Origin: Stachybotrys elegans
Lineage: Eukaryota; Ascomycota; Sordariomycetes; Hypocreales; Stachybotryaceae
Length of the DNA stretch: 64,000 nt
Assembly (NCBI GenBank): GCA_020746835.1
Contig: JAGPNK010000004.1
Coordinates: 1,860,001 to 1,924,000 of the forward strand
Reading direction: 5' to 3'
The first letter of the stretch is position 1; each line of letters opens with the position of its first letter. The position numbers were made by a program, and so were the translations under genes. The notes below the pieces were generated by a model that was not told the DNA's origin, did not search any database, and was given only the letters and a program-made list of their open reading frames with translations. Below are positions 13,242 to 25,406 of this stretch, piece after piece.

Positions 13242-13314
13242 AAGTTATTAGTTATTTATTATTACTTATTTATTATTAGTTATTAGTTATTAGTTATTAA
13301 ATTATTAAATTAGT

Positions 13315-13460
13315 TATATATATTAAATTCAATAATAAATATGAATATGAATATGAATATTGAATATATGAATATTAAATATTGAATATATGAAATTTTA
13401 AATATTTGAATATTTGAATATATGAATATAATGAATATGAATATGAATATGAATATTCTA
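13315..13460. repeat. Right subterminal GAATAT-rich repeats of the hAT element
   Basis: Repeated ATGAATATGAATAT-type units just inside the right end, mirroring those at 7,985-8,275. Confidence 0.6.
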
Positions 13461-14042
13461 AAGTTAAATATAGATATTTAAAAAATTCAGTTGAATTTTT
13501 AATAGGCCTGGTAGGTAGTGAGATATAGATAATGAATTTATCTTTTTTAAGCTAGGGGCTTAAGGGCATTATATAGCTATAGGCTAGAAGCAGAATAAGC
13601 TTTTCTCAATTAGTAGCCTAGAGTAATATTATAGGCTTTTCTAGCATTATTAAAGCTTTCTATTTATATTGCCAGTAGCGTTCTCTATCTAGGCATAGTC
13701 ACAGTTATAGTCATAGTAAGGCTTCTATAGCACAACCTTATTTAATCCTGCCCTAACCCTCTGCCAGCTTGATATCCCATTGCATTATATGCCTGCGCAT
13801 AGTCAAGCTTAGTATGGCTTATAACAGTGCTTACAGCCACCTATGGCTCGGCCACTCGGCTACTCAGCCACTCAGCCAGTCGGCTACCCTATACGCCTGA
13901 TAATGGCCTTGTTATTATTCTTCTCTACTATTTATAACTGCATTAGTTGTTAGGGCACTAGGCACTATTTCTACTGTTTATTTGTTCTCTACTACTTATA
14001 CCCTATACTATACACTCTTTTCCTCATTATATTTATCTCTTT

Positions 14043-15007
14043 AACTAGAGACCTATTAGATATTTAAATTATCATTTATTTATAAAGAAATAACTTTTTA
14101 AATAGTATTTTACTTTTTTTAAGTATTAAAGTTATAAAGCTATTTAGTATTAATATAATTTAGTAAGCCTATAGCTTAGTACTATTATACTATTTTATAA
14201 TAAATTATAAGAATTTATATTACTTTAATATAAGTAAATCTATACTAACTATATTTATTATATTCTTTAAATCTAGCTAAATATATATTATAATTTAATA
14301 AGCTATTAAGCTTTTTATCTCTAAATAATATATTTAGTTTATTTTATATATTATTTAATAAGCTTTTTAACTTACTATTAGATATTATAATATTCTATTT
14401 ATTAGTATTATTTATCTTTTTTAATTATTATTATAGACTTTAATTTAATAATAATAGCTTTTTTTAAACTAGAAATTTATATAGTTTTAGTTTAATATAT
14501 TTAAATATTACTTTAGTTATTTTTTTATATATTTATTATAAGTTTTTCTCTAATTTATTCTTTAATAATTATTTATAATATATTTATCTATAGTAATTAA
14601 TATTAATATAGTCTTTTTATTTTATAAAGGGACTTTTTTTATAGATCTTTTAGATATTTTATTAGCTTTTATTAAGTCTTAGACTTTAAAATTATACTAT
14701 ATTCTAAATAAGGTTTATTTAGTTATAATAGTTAAGTTAATAACATAATAAATTATTATACTAAAATAAGAAATTAACTATTTATTTAAGATATATTATT
14801 TTAAATAAAAAATAGTATATAAAGTATTTAGTTTCTGTATAGCTATCTTTTATAGTTATATATTATAGCTAAAGAATAAAATAAAATATATTATAATATA
14901 TTAAAAGAATTATTATAGAAAAGAAACTATTATATAAAATAGAATATAATAGAAATAAAAAAGTATTTCTAAAAAATACTTAATAGTATTTTATATTAAT
15001 TAATAGT
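14043..15007. other. RepB continuation, degraded, no coding frame recognised
   Basis: Extremely TA-rich. Its first part (to about 14,400) matches RepB copy 2 at 21,116-21,470 in reverse complement. The remainder has no partner in the window. No domain could be read in any frame. Confidence 0.5.
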
Positions 15008-15020
15008 ATAATAGTACTAT

Positions 15021-16368
15021 CCCTCCTGAGTATAAGGTTTAAAAGGCTTACACTGGTTTTTTTTTAACTCTTTTCTAGCTTACCCTGGACCTATTTCTAC
15101 ATACTATTACTAACTAAGCAGGTTCTCTATATTACGTGCTTCCTCTATAGCTCCTTTGCATTATATACTTCTTTATAGTGTATATTAGCGCATAGCTTCT
15201 ATATATAACTATAGCTTCTAATATATTGCTTAACTCTTCTCACTCTCTATAATATTATATTATAGAGGCAGTAGGTATATAATTTTATAAAAAAGCAGTA
15301 AAAGTAATTAATTTAATAACTAAAATAAAAAACCAATCAAAAACCTATATTAAAAAACCAAGCTAATAATTCTAACTATCTCTAGCTCCTAAAGTAAGCT
15401 AGCCCTTTATTTATAGTTATTAATATAGCTAGCCTCTATTACTAGCCTCTTATATAGCCTAAAGCTCTTTCCTTTATTCTTTTTTCTAGGCTTTAGCTAT
15501 AATTCCTTATTAGAATTGCTATATATTAGGGATATATAAAAGTCATTCTATTACTATTAGTAATATTATTATTAAATAACTTAGAGAAGACCCCTTAGAA
15601 TAACTTACCTTATGGATAACTAGTAGGGAGGGCAGAGGCCTTTCTATAGTAGTAGCTATAGCTATTATAGCTGCTTACATAGCTTTAGTAAGGGAATTCA
15701 ATCCCTCTGCTATATTTATATTACTATTTAATTCCATGATAAGTAATAGATATTTAAGTAATATAGATAAGGAATTCTTCTCTTTTAAACTAGGGGCTTA
15801 AGGGCTTTATATAGCTATAGGCTAGAAGTAGAATAAGCTTTTTAATAGCTCTATTAGCAGCCTAGAGCAATGTTATAGGCTTTTCTAGCATTAGTAACCT
15901 TATAGTTATAGTTAGTTAAAGCTTTCTATTAGTATTATAACCTTATAGTTATAGCCAGTGGCATTCTCTATCTAAATATAGGTTATAGTAAGGCTTCTAT
16001 AATATTAGCAATCTTATTTAATAAGTTAACTAAAGCTTTCTAGCTAGATACTATTAATTAGAGCCTTCTATTTAGTCTAGTATATATATCTATTATTTTA
16101 GTATAAACTATTATTTAACTTGCCGGCTAGCTTAATATTCCATTGCATTATATGCCTGTATATAAGCTTAGTATAGCTTATAATACTATCTATAGCTTAG
16201 CTACTCAGCCAGTTAGCTACCCTATATAGGCAGTCTAATAATAGCCTTATTATTATTTTTCTTTACTATTTATAACTATATTAGTTATTAGGGCACTAAG
16301 TACTATCTCTACTGTTTATTTACTCTTTACTATTTATACTCTATACTATATACTCTTTTTCTCATTAT
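15021..16368 (+). mobile_element. RepA copy, full length, forward
   Basis: Begins CCCTCCTGAG and ends TTCTCATTAT, 1,348 bases. The flanks ATAATAGTACTAT (15,008-15,020) and ATAATACTACTAT (16,370-16,382) differ at one base that is not a RIP-type change, so this duplication is less certain than the others. The flank 16,383-16,833 is unrecognised AT-rich DNA. Confidence 0.82.
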
Positions 16369-16833
16369 AATAATACTACTATATTACTTTATACTAACTA
16401 CTAGCTATTTCTATACCTTTTTAAGCTATTTTTCTTTTTATTTTATTTATTTTAAAACTATATTTTAATATTTATTTTAAAAGCTTTATTTATTAATTTT
16501 TATTTTAATATCTTTTTATTTAGGCTATTCTAAAGTATTTTTATTAAATATTTAGCTTTATATTTATTAATAGTATCTCTTACTATTTAAATTAATTCTT
16601 TTCTTTTAATTTATTTATTATTCTTTTAGTTATATTCTTTCTATTTTATAAAATATTTAATTTATTATTTCTTTTTAATAACTTATCTTTTAATAATTTT
16701 ATTAATTATCTAGAGCTATTTATTATTAATTAATATTAGTCTTTTAGACTTTAATATTAATTTATTAAAAGAATTATTATTTTTTAATTTTAAAATTAAA
16801 CATATTTTTAAAATTATATTATATATTTTTTAT

Positions 16834-17664
16834 CCCTCCTAAGCATGAGATTTAAAAGGCTTATACTGTTATTTTTTTACTATCTTTTCTAGCTTACCCT
16901 AGACCTATTCCCATACACTATTACTAACTAAGTAGATTCCTTACATCATGTGGTACCGCCTAGCTTCCCCTACGGCTCCTTCACATCATATGTCAGCCTT
17001 CTCACACAGCCGCAGCTTCTTCACAGCCGCACAGCTTCCGCACACGACTACAGCTTCCAACGCATCGCACAGTACCCCTCAGCTTCCGCACATGACTATG
17101 GCTTCCGACACATTGCTTGATAGCTCTCTACAATATCATGTCACAGGGGCATTAGGTATATAATTTAGTAAGAAGGCAGCAAGAGCATTTAATTCAAAAA
17201 CCAACCCTAAAAACCAATCAAAAACCCTAACTAAAAAACCAAGCCAATTCTATTAGGGCTCCTAAAGCAAGCTATATATCTCTATAGCCCTATATATAGC
17301 TATTTACAGCCATTCTAAATATATCCTAACTCTATCTCTAGCTTCCTCTCTAGATTCTTACCCCTTTTTTTATTTCTTTTTCTAGGCTTTAAGTATAATT
17401 CCTTATTAAAATTGCTATATAAGGGCAATATATAGAAATTATTCTATTATATACTATTAGCAATACTATTATTAGACTGCTTAGAAAGACTTACCTTAAT
17501 AATAATATTATTAGAGATATAGATAGAGGTAGTAACTAGGGCTACTATAGCTACTAGAGTAGTAGAGGGATTTTGCCTCTCTATTATATTTATATTACTA
17601 TTTAATTCTATAATAATATTAATTTTAGTAGACATAAGTTTAAGCAATATAGTATTAAAAAGAT
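16834..17664 (+). mobile_element. RepA copy, 5' part only, forward
   Basis: Begins CCCTCCTAAGCATGAG and follows RepA to the TTTAAGCAATATAG landmark, where it stops and the Gypsy remnant begins. Loss of the 3' part is unlike the other copies and suggests a later rearrangement or deletion. Bases 16,940-17,150 are nearly free of RIP and show a segment of about 35 bp (AGCTTCCGCACA..GACTA..CTTCC) occurring twice in tandem-like fashion. Confidence 0.75.
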
Positions 17665-19780
17665 CTAATTACTAAAATAATAATCTAGTAAATATAAAGC
17701 TATTAGATTCTTTATAAAAAAGCTAGTAGTATAGAGTTTAATACAGTATAGTAAAATACCTTTATAGAACTTAAGTATAGTCTAAGCTAATTAGTTTAAA
17801 GATAGTAAAATACCTTTATAAAATAAAGAAGCTTAATCTTATTAATTATAAAATAATAATATTTTAAAAAGAAAATCTAAAATAAAACTAATTAGATTTA
17901 AAATACTAATAATTATAAATACTAGATATTATAAAGAGATATAGTAAGAGTATTAATATAAGAGATTAAATATAGTAATTAATTTATAGAGAATTTATTA
18001 ATATTACTATAGTAAGTATAAAGTAAAGACTCTAAGATTCCTTAATAATTTAAAGAATTAGCTAATATACTAGCTAAATATAAGAATCTATAGATAAGAG
18101 ATTCTATAGGGCTAGTTAGATTTAAAAAAAGAATATATATACTAAATAAACTAAGCTTAAAGCTAGAGCTACTCTAGTTATATTATAATAATTCTTTAGT
18201 AGAATATTTTAAAAGAAAAAGAATCTAAAAGCTTATTTAATAAAAGTTTTATTAGATTTATTTTAATAAAGATATAAAAAGCTATATTAAGGGATATCTA
18301 TAGTATTAAAGAGTCTAAGTACTATAGTATTAACTATATAGTAAGCTTAAATCTCTTTTAATTTCTAGATAATTCTAAAAGAAAATCTTTTTTAACCTTA
18401 TTATAGAACTATCTAAGATAGATTATAAAAGGAAATCTATTAATATAATTTTAATTATTATAGACTAATATATTAAGTATAGTCTATTTATCTCTATCTA
18501 TTTTATACTAAATATAGCTAGCTTTATAAAAGCTTTTTATACTAGAGTTAAACTAATATATAGTATACCTATAGATATTATATTAAATAGAGGCTTTATC
18601 TTTACTAATAAGTTCTAATTTAAACTATACTGTAGAATATAGATAAAAAGAAAGCTTTTTATAGTATTTTATTTATAAACTAATAGCTAAACTAAATAGA
18701 TAAACTAAATATTAAAGTACTATTTAAAATACTTTATTAGAGAAAATTAGCTTTATTAACTAAAGCTACTTTCTATAGCTTAATTTATATATAATAATAT
18801 AAAAAATAGTACTATATAGTTTATATTTAATATAGTACTAATAAAGTATCTATTTATTTTATAGAATAACTCTAAAATAGATTCTAACTTTTTAATACTA
18901 GAAATATAAAAATAGATTAAAAAGCTATAAGACCTTTATAAAAAGCTAGAGATATATTAAAAACTTACTATTAAAAAATAATAAAGTACTATAATTAGAA
19001 ATATTAAAAGCTAATCTTTAAAAGAGAAAACCTTATAGAATTATTTATTAAAAACCTTAGAATAAAAAAAGATAAATATAAGCTAATCTAGAAGTTTATT
19101 AGGCCTTTTAAAATACTTAAGTATATAGAAATCTAAATATTTTAATTAGTACTCTTTAAGAAATATATATAGCTTTATAATATATTTCTTATAGAATTAC
19201 TAGAACTATAGATATAGTAAGAAAGAAAGCTAAGTCTTTTATTTCTAGACCTTAAGGAAAACTAAGAATAGAAAATAGAGAAAATAGTTAGCTACTAGAT
19301 TATTACTAAAGAGATATAGTTTTTAATTAAATAAAAGGATTAGCTAGTAAAATATAATTAGTAGATTAATAATAAAGATATAGTAAAGATATAAGATATA
19401 GATAATAAATACTAGAAAAAGGCTATAAAATAGAATAAAAAGATAGATAAAACTAAACTAAATAATAGTCTAAAAGGCTAGAAGACCTTAGTACTCTAGA
19501 AAGAAAGAAAAAAACTAAGAAAAATATCTAAGTTAAAAATTACTAGTTATAAATTATAAAAAAGTTACTATAAAAAATACTATAAGTTAATTTATTATAT
19601 TAAATCTATAGTAAAGCTTTATCTAAACTATATCTAAAGGCTATATAGTAATAATTAAAGCCTTATAAAGTAAGCTAAATTAATAAAGTAAAAGAAAATA
19701 AAGAAAATAATTAATAAAATCTAGCTATATTACTATCTAAAGGCTAGTAAGAATAATAGAAAATAAGTTTAAAATCTTAT
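17665..19780 (+). pseudogene. Ty3/Gypsy integrase and chromodomain remnant
   Basis: Translating through RIP-type stops gives a contiguous Gypsy pol C-terminal part. A decayed H2C2-like zinc region and linker (about 18,180-18,350) end in a Cys/Gln-Arg-Val segment. The integrase core follows (about 18,380-18,860), with an Asp in Ile-Ile-Asp-Gln-Tyr near 18,465 and the Ser-Ile-Pro-Ile-Asp-Ile stretch. The second acidic position is now Asn in Leu-Asn-Arg-Gly (18,585-18,587) and the third is now Lys in Gln-Thr-Lys-Gln-Ile-Asn (18,694-18,696). Both are G-to-A changes. A chromodomain-like segment lies at 19,275-19,400. Reverse transcriptase, gag and long terminal repeats were not found. Confidence 0.75.
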
Positions 19781-19815
19781 ATACTATATTATAGTTATAT
19801 AGCTATTTATTCTTT

Positions 19816-21115
19816 ATAATAAGGAAAAGAATATATAGTATAGAGTATAAATAGTAAAGAGTAAATAAACAGTAGAGGTAGTATCTAGTGCCCTAGTAAC
19901 TAATATAGTTATAAATAGTAAAAAGAAATAATAATAAAGCTATTATTAGGTATATAGGGTAGCTAACTGGCTGAGTGGCTAAGCTATAGGTAGCTATAAG
20001 CACCATTATAAGCTATATATATATAGGCATATAATACAATAGAATATTAAGAGAGGGTTAGGGCAGGATTAGACTAGATAGAAGGCTCTAATAGTGCCTA
20101 GCTAGAAAGCTTCAGTTAACTCATTAAATAAAATTACTAATGCTATAGAAGCCTTATTATAACCTATATCTAAATAGAGAGTACTACTAGCAATACTAAT
20201 AGAAAGCTTTAATAATACTAAAAAAGCCTATAACTATAACTATATAAGGTTACTATTACTTTAGGCTACTAATAGAGAAAAGCTTAATTTATACCTATAG
20301 CTATATAAAGCCTTTAAGCCTCTAGCTTAAGAGAGATAAATTTATTATCTATATCTTACTATTTACTTATACCTTATAGTTAAAATATAAGTAAATAATA
20401 CCTATATCTATAATAATATAGCTATTTTAATAGCTATAGTAGCCTTAGCTATTACTATTACTAATACTAATAAAGTTATCTATAAGATAAGTTACTCTAA
20501 GAGATCTTTTAATAATAGTATTACTAATAGTTTAGAAATAGAATAACTTTTACTATTTCCCTTCTCTAGCTAATTTAGAGCTAGAATATAAAAAGTAAAA
20601 GAGTAAATAGACTAAGAAAAGCTAGCTTTTTAATAATAAGCCCCTTAGCTAGAAAGTTAACCTTATAAATAGATTATAACTATAGGACCCTAGTATAAAT
20701 AGATATATAGCTTGCTTTAGGAGCTAGAGACAGTTAGAGTTATTAGCTTGGTTTTTTAGTATAAGTTTTTAGTTAGTTTTTTAGTTTAGTTATTAAATTC
20801 ATTACTTTTACTACTTTCTTACTAAATTATATATCTAATACCCTTATAACATAATATTATAGAGAGCAAGCAATATATTAAAAGCTATAGTTATATATAG
20901 AAGGTACTATATAATGTATTGGAAGCTATAGTTATATATAGAAGTATATACTATAAAGAAGTATATAATGTAAAAGAGCTATAGGGGAAGCTAGGTATAT
21001 ATAATGCAGGGAACCTACTTAGTTAGCAATAGTATATAGAAATAGGTCTAGAGTAAGCTAGAAAAGACAGTAAAAAAAAAACAGTACAAGCCTTTAAACC
21101 TTATACTTAGAAGGG
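19816..21115 (-). mobile_element. RepA copy, full length, reverse
   Basis: The 3' end (ATAATAAGGAAAAG on the plus strand) is at 19,816 and the 5' end (CCTTATACTTAGAAGGG) at about 21,115. All internal RepA landmarks are present in reverse order. No convincing target duplication was found, so later rearrangement at one edge is possible; the left neighbour is the Gypsy remnant. Confidence 0.82.
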
Positions 21116-24100
21116 AAATAAAATATTATAATATCTAATAGTAAGTTAAAAACTTATTAAAATAATATATAAAATAAACTAAGTATATTATTTAAAGATA
21201 AAGAGCTTAATAGTTTATTAAATTATAATATATATCTAACTAAATTTAAAAAATATAATAGATATAGTTAGTATAAATCTATGTATATTAAAGTAATATA
21301 ATAGTATTAAGCTATAGGTCTATTAAATTATATTAGTACTAAATAGCCTTATAACTTTAATATTTTAAAAAATAAAATACTATTTAAAAAGTTATTCTTT
21401 TATAAATAGAAAATAATTTAAATATTTAATAGATTTCTAACTAAAGAAATACATATAAATATTATTATATAAAGTATCTTTCCTCCTAAGCATGAGGTTT
21501 AAAAGGCTTATACTGTTTTTTTTTACTGTTTTTTCTAGCTTACCCTAGACCCATTCTTATATACTATTACTAACTAAGTAGGTTCCCTATATTATATACT
21601 TCCTCTATAGCTTCTTTACATTATATGCTTCTATATATAACTATGGCTTCTAATATATTGCTTGTCTACTATACATTGTTTATCTAGCTCTTCTTAGATA
21701 GCTCTCTATAATATTATATTATAGGGGCATTAGACATATAATTTAGTAAGAAAGCAGTAAAAGTAATTAATTTAATAATTAAATAAAAAACTAATTAAAA
21801 ACCTATACTAAAAAACCAAGCTAAAGCTCTCTTAGAGTAACTCTAACTGTCTCTAGCTTCTAAAGTAAGCTATATATCTCTATAGCTCTCTATCTCTCCC
21901 TTATTAGCTTGATTTAGCTACTAAAGGGCCTATTATTAATAAGTTAGGCTTTTTTACCCTTTCTGCCTTACTATTTCTTATATAGCTCTAGGGCTCTAAA
22001 AGAAGAGAAGTAATAAAAGTTATTCTATTATATTCTAGACTATTTATAATATTATTATTAAATAAATTAAAAAAGATCTCTTAGAATAACTTACTTTATA
22101 AATAACTTTATTAGTATTAGTAGTAGTAATAGCTAAGGCTACTATAGCTACTAGAGTAGCTTTAGTAGAGGGATTTAATCTCTTTAATATAGCTATATTA
22201 TTATAGATATAGGTATTATTTGCTTGTATTTTAACTATAAGGTATAAATAGATAGTGAGATATAGATAATAAATTTATATCTCTTAAGCTAGGGGCTTAA
22301 GGGCTTTATATAGCTATAGGCATTAAGCTTTTCTCTATTAGCAGTCTAGAGTGATATTATAGGCTTTTCTAGTGTTATTAGTTAAAGCTTTCTATTAGTA
22401 TTGTGGCGCTCTCTATCTAGGCATAAGTTATGGTTACAGTTATAACAAGGCTTCTATAGCGCAACCTTATTCAATGAGTCAACCGAAGCTTCCTAGCTGG
22501 GCACTGTCAGTCAGAGCCTTCTATCTGATCCCGCCCCAACCCTCTAAGTCACAGCCACCTATGGCTCAGCCACTCAGCCAGTTAGCTACCCTATACACAA
22601 GGGCAGCCTAATAATAGCCTTATTATTATTTCTCTCTACTATTTATAACTATATTAGTTACTAGGGTACTAGATATTATCTCTACTATTTATTTACTTTT
22701 TACTATTTATACTCTATATTATATACTCTTTTCCTTATTATAAAGTATTTTTAAATAGCCTTTGTTAAATAAAAAGTTATTTAGTAAAGATAATAATAAT
22801 AATATTTTAGTAAACTTTTATAAAGGATTTTTAAAAGCTTATAAAGAAAAGCTATTAAAGGTATATAAAAAATAGTAAACTAGCTAAATATTAATAAACT
22901 AATTAAAATAATATCTATATTATTTAATAATTATAATTTCTATATTATAATAATACTAATAAATATATTTTTAGTTTAAAAGCTAATAGTTATAGTTAGA
23001 AATAAAACTATAATTTAAAAAATAAAGATCTATAGCTAAATAAATATTTAAAAGAAGCTAGAGCTATTTATTAAATATTTAAATAAGCTTAAAGAGTTTA
23101 AAAAGATTATAATAATTAAATATTTAATAATATTTAATAGATTAAAATAAAATAAAATAATAATAGTTTTTATTATAATTTAGAATAAAATAAAATTTTA
23201 ATTTAAAATAATAAATAAAGTATTTAAAAAGATAAGAAATAAAGATTATTAATATTAAAGATTTTATTATAGTATTAATAATAGTTATATATAAAGAAAA
23301 GATAAATAGAAAAGCTAATTATTATAGATAGATTTAATTAATTGTATTATATATATACTGAATAAAATTATTAAATAAATAAATTAAAAGTAAATAAATA
23401 AAAAATAACTTTTATCTAAGTAATATTAGCTTAAGCTTATATCTATATACTAATAGTAAGATAGAAAAGAGTATAGCTTTTAAACTTTATTAAAAAGCTA
23501 TAGAATAAAATTATATAGTAAAAGCTATTAATTAATAAAAAAATAAACTATCTTAATAAAATATAAAAATAGTTAGTAATAGTATATATATAGCTAGAGA
23601 GAATAAAAGTAACTAATAAAATTACTAATAAAACTACTAATAAGATTATTAATAAAATAACTATAGATAATTAAGCCTAATATATCTATAAATTAGAATA
23701 AAATTTAAAGCTAGTAAACTATTAAATTAGAATTATAAAAATCATTTTAAAAATATATTTAATATTTATTTAATATTTAAAAAAAATAGTTAATCTAAAT
23801 AAAGTTTAATAAAATATTTATAAAAGCTTAAAGAATAAAATACTTATTTTATAACTAATTAAACTTTATTAATTTCTATATATATTTAAAGATATATTAT
23901 ATAGCCTTTTAAAAATAAATTAATAATTATAATATTAATATATAAATATATTATTAATAAATAAAAAGACTAGAGTTAGATAGTTTTAAAGCTTTTTAAA
24001 CTTAATTATTTAATATAAGTATGAAAAGAAAAAATATAATAGAGAATAGTAATAGTAATATTAACTAGATATTAAGTATTTAAATAGATAGAGTATTATA

Positions 24101-24487
24101 TTAGCCATACTATAGTTAGAGATACTAAATATATAATAGCTAATTATAAGTAGTAATAATAATATTAACTAGATTAGAAAAGATAGTTTTAATATAATAA
24201 TAATAATAATAAAATAAAAGATAGATATTTCTTTAGAATAATTACTTTAAAACTATTAAAGTAAATACTATATATATAGAATGAAATATATAGAATAGAA
24301 ATAAATATATAGAACTTATATATAGCTAGAATAGCTATTTTATTTACTTTAGGAAATAATTATTACAGTATAAATTAGTCTATAGAGAAAGATCTAATCT
24401 ATAATAGACTTAATATATTAAATAATTAAACTAATGGAGAATTTAGTTACTAGCTTAAATAATATATTAATTTTATACTACTATATA
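21116..24487. mobile_element. RepB copy 2, interrupted once by RepA
   Basis: Two segments, 21,116-21,470 and 22,742-24,487, are colinear with RepB copy 1 in reverse complement. It lacks the RepA insertions found in copy 1 at 2,962, 3,298 and 7,206 and the RepD insertion at 5,723, so it supplies empty sites for each. Its own RepA insertion (21,481) is absent from copy 1, where the target AAATACTTTATA near 7,170 is intact. No conserved protein domain recognised on either strand. Confidence 0.65.
21481..22741 (+). mobile_element. RepA copy, full length, forward
   Basis: Starts TCCTCCTAAGCATGAGG (first base changed C to T) and ends TTCCTTATTAT, 1,261 bases. Duplication AAAGTATCTT (21,471-21,480) and AAAGTATTTT (22,742-22,751) differ by one C-to-T change. 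A weakly RIP-mutated patch lies at 22,470-22,570. Confidence 0.88.
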
Positions 24488-25150
24488 TTACATGATAATA
24501 ATAGAGAGATTAAATCTTTCTATTATTTTAATAGCTATAATAGCTTTAGCTATTACTATTATTAATATTAGTAAAGTTATTTATAAGGTAAGTTATTTTA
24601 AAGGATTTTCTTTAATTTATTTAATAATAGTATTATTAATAATTTAAAAATAGAATAACTTTTACTATCTCTCTTTCTTTAAAGCCCTAGAGCTATATAA
24701 GAAATAGTAAGATAGAAAGAATAAAAAGGTTTAATTTACTAATAATAAGCCCTTTAGTAATAAAATCAAGCTAATAAAGGGAGAATAGCTATAGGGCCCT
24801 AGTATAATTAGCTTAGTTTTTTAATATAAGTTTTTAGTTAGTTTTTTAGTTTAGTTATTAAATTAATTATTTTTACTATATTTAAATTATATATTTAATG
24901 CCTCTATAATATAATAAGTAATGTATTAGAAGCTATAGTTATATATAGAAGGCTATAAAGGAATATATATTATAAAGAAGCTATAGCTATATAAGAAGGC
25001 TAATATATAATACTAAGGAGCTATAGAGGAAGTATATAATATAGAGAACCTACTTAGTTAGTAATAAAGTATAGAAATAGATCTAGAATAAACTAAAAAA
25101 GATAGTAAAAAAGAAATAATATAAGCCTTTTAAACCTTATACTTAGAAGG
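24488..25150 (-). mobile_element. RepA 5' half, reverse orientation
   Basis: In reverse, covers RepA from its start (right edge, CTTATACTTAGAAGGG) to about base 660, where it abuts RepB copy 2. The 3' half is missing, so a later event must have removed or displaced it. Immediately to its right is a short forward RepA 3' piece, which suggests that it once inserted into a forward copy. Confidence 0.7.
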
Positions 25151-25242
25151 GATATTAGTTATTAAAGTACTAGGCACTATCTTTACTATTTATTTACTTT
25201 TTACTATTTATACTCTATACTATATACTTTTTTTCTTATTAT
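25151..25242 (+). mobile_element. RepA 3'-terminal fragment, forward
   Basis: About 90 bases matching the RepA end, from ATATTAGTTAC to TTCTTATTAT. Probably the right remainder of a forward copy split by the reversed RepA to its left, by analogy with 27,614-30,332. The left remainder was not found. Confidence 0.65.
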
Positions 25243-25406
25243 AAAGAGAATAAACTATAATAGCTAAAGTACTTAGAGAGTTAGTCTATATATACTAGCC
25301 TAAGTAATATATTAAAAGCTATAGTTATATATAAAAGATACTATATAATGTATTAAAAGCTATAGTCTCATATAAAAGCTATATATATATACTATAAAGA
25401 AGCTAT

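Larger units (their letters stand above)
7972..13510 (+). mobile_element. hAT-family DNA transposon, complete ends, disabled transposase
   Basis: The ends are inverted: TAGGCCTATTAAAAATT at 7,972 and its complement ending AATAGGCCTG at 13,510. The left end has T where the right end implies C (CAGGCC), a RIP-type change. The flanking 8 bp are GTAAATAG (7,964-7,971) and GTAGGTAG (13,511-13,518), the 8 bp duplication typical of hAT elements with two G-to-A changes. Inside are AT-rich subterminal repeats, a 5'-truncated RepA copy (9,204-9,802), a 111-120 bp tandem array and a transposase remnant. The element landed in a RepA copy and was later hit by another RepA. Confidence 0.88.
7206..14030 (+). 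mobile_element. RepA copy, full length, split by a hAT transposon
   Basis: The 5' part (7,206-7,971) and 3' part (13,511-14,030) are one RepA copy, interrupted by the hAT element. Its own target duplication ATTTATCTCTTT (12 bp, perfect) lies at 7,194-7,205 and 14,031-14,042. RepB copy 2 carries the empty site near 21,443-21,454. The 3' part keeps a little-mutated patch (13,740-13,930) with at least four short CACTCAGC-like units before the final GGCTACC landmark, more than most copies show. Confidence 0.88.
1950..15007. mobile_element. RepB copy 1, unclassified element, split by later insertions
   Basis: Segments near 2,740-2,961, 3,158-3,297, 4,563-5,722, 6,895-7,205 and 14,031-14,400 are colinear, in reverse complement, with 21,116-24,487 (RepB copy 2). 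They are separated here by RepA insertions at 2,962, 3,298 and 7,206 and by RepD at 5,723. The parts at 1,950-2,740 and about 14,400-15,007 lie next to these segments but have no partner in copy 2, so assigning them to RepB is inference. I could not identify a reverse transcriptase, transposase or terminal repeats. A retroelement is possible because of the gag-like frame at 1,950-2,790. Confidence 0.6.

Noticed and set aside
7206..14030. CRISPR-like or centromeric interpretation of the AT-rich repeats
   Set aside because: Repeats are dispersed transposon copies with target duplications, not regular spacers or a homogeneous satellite; a centromere cannot be judged from this window.
1950..24487. 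Reverse transcriptase in RepB
   Set aside because: Reading through RIP-type stops on both strands gave only low-complexity Ile/Tyr/Gln-rich frames; no YxDD box or other reverse transcriptase motif was found.
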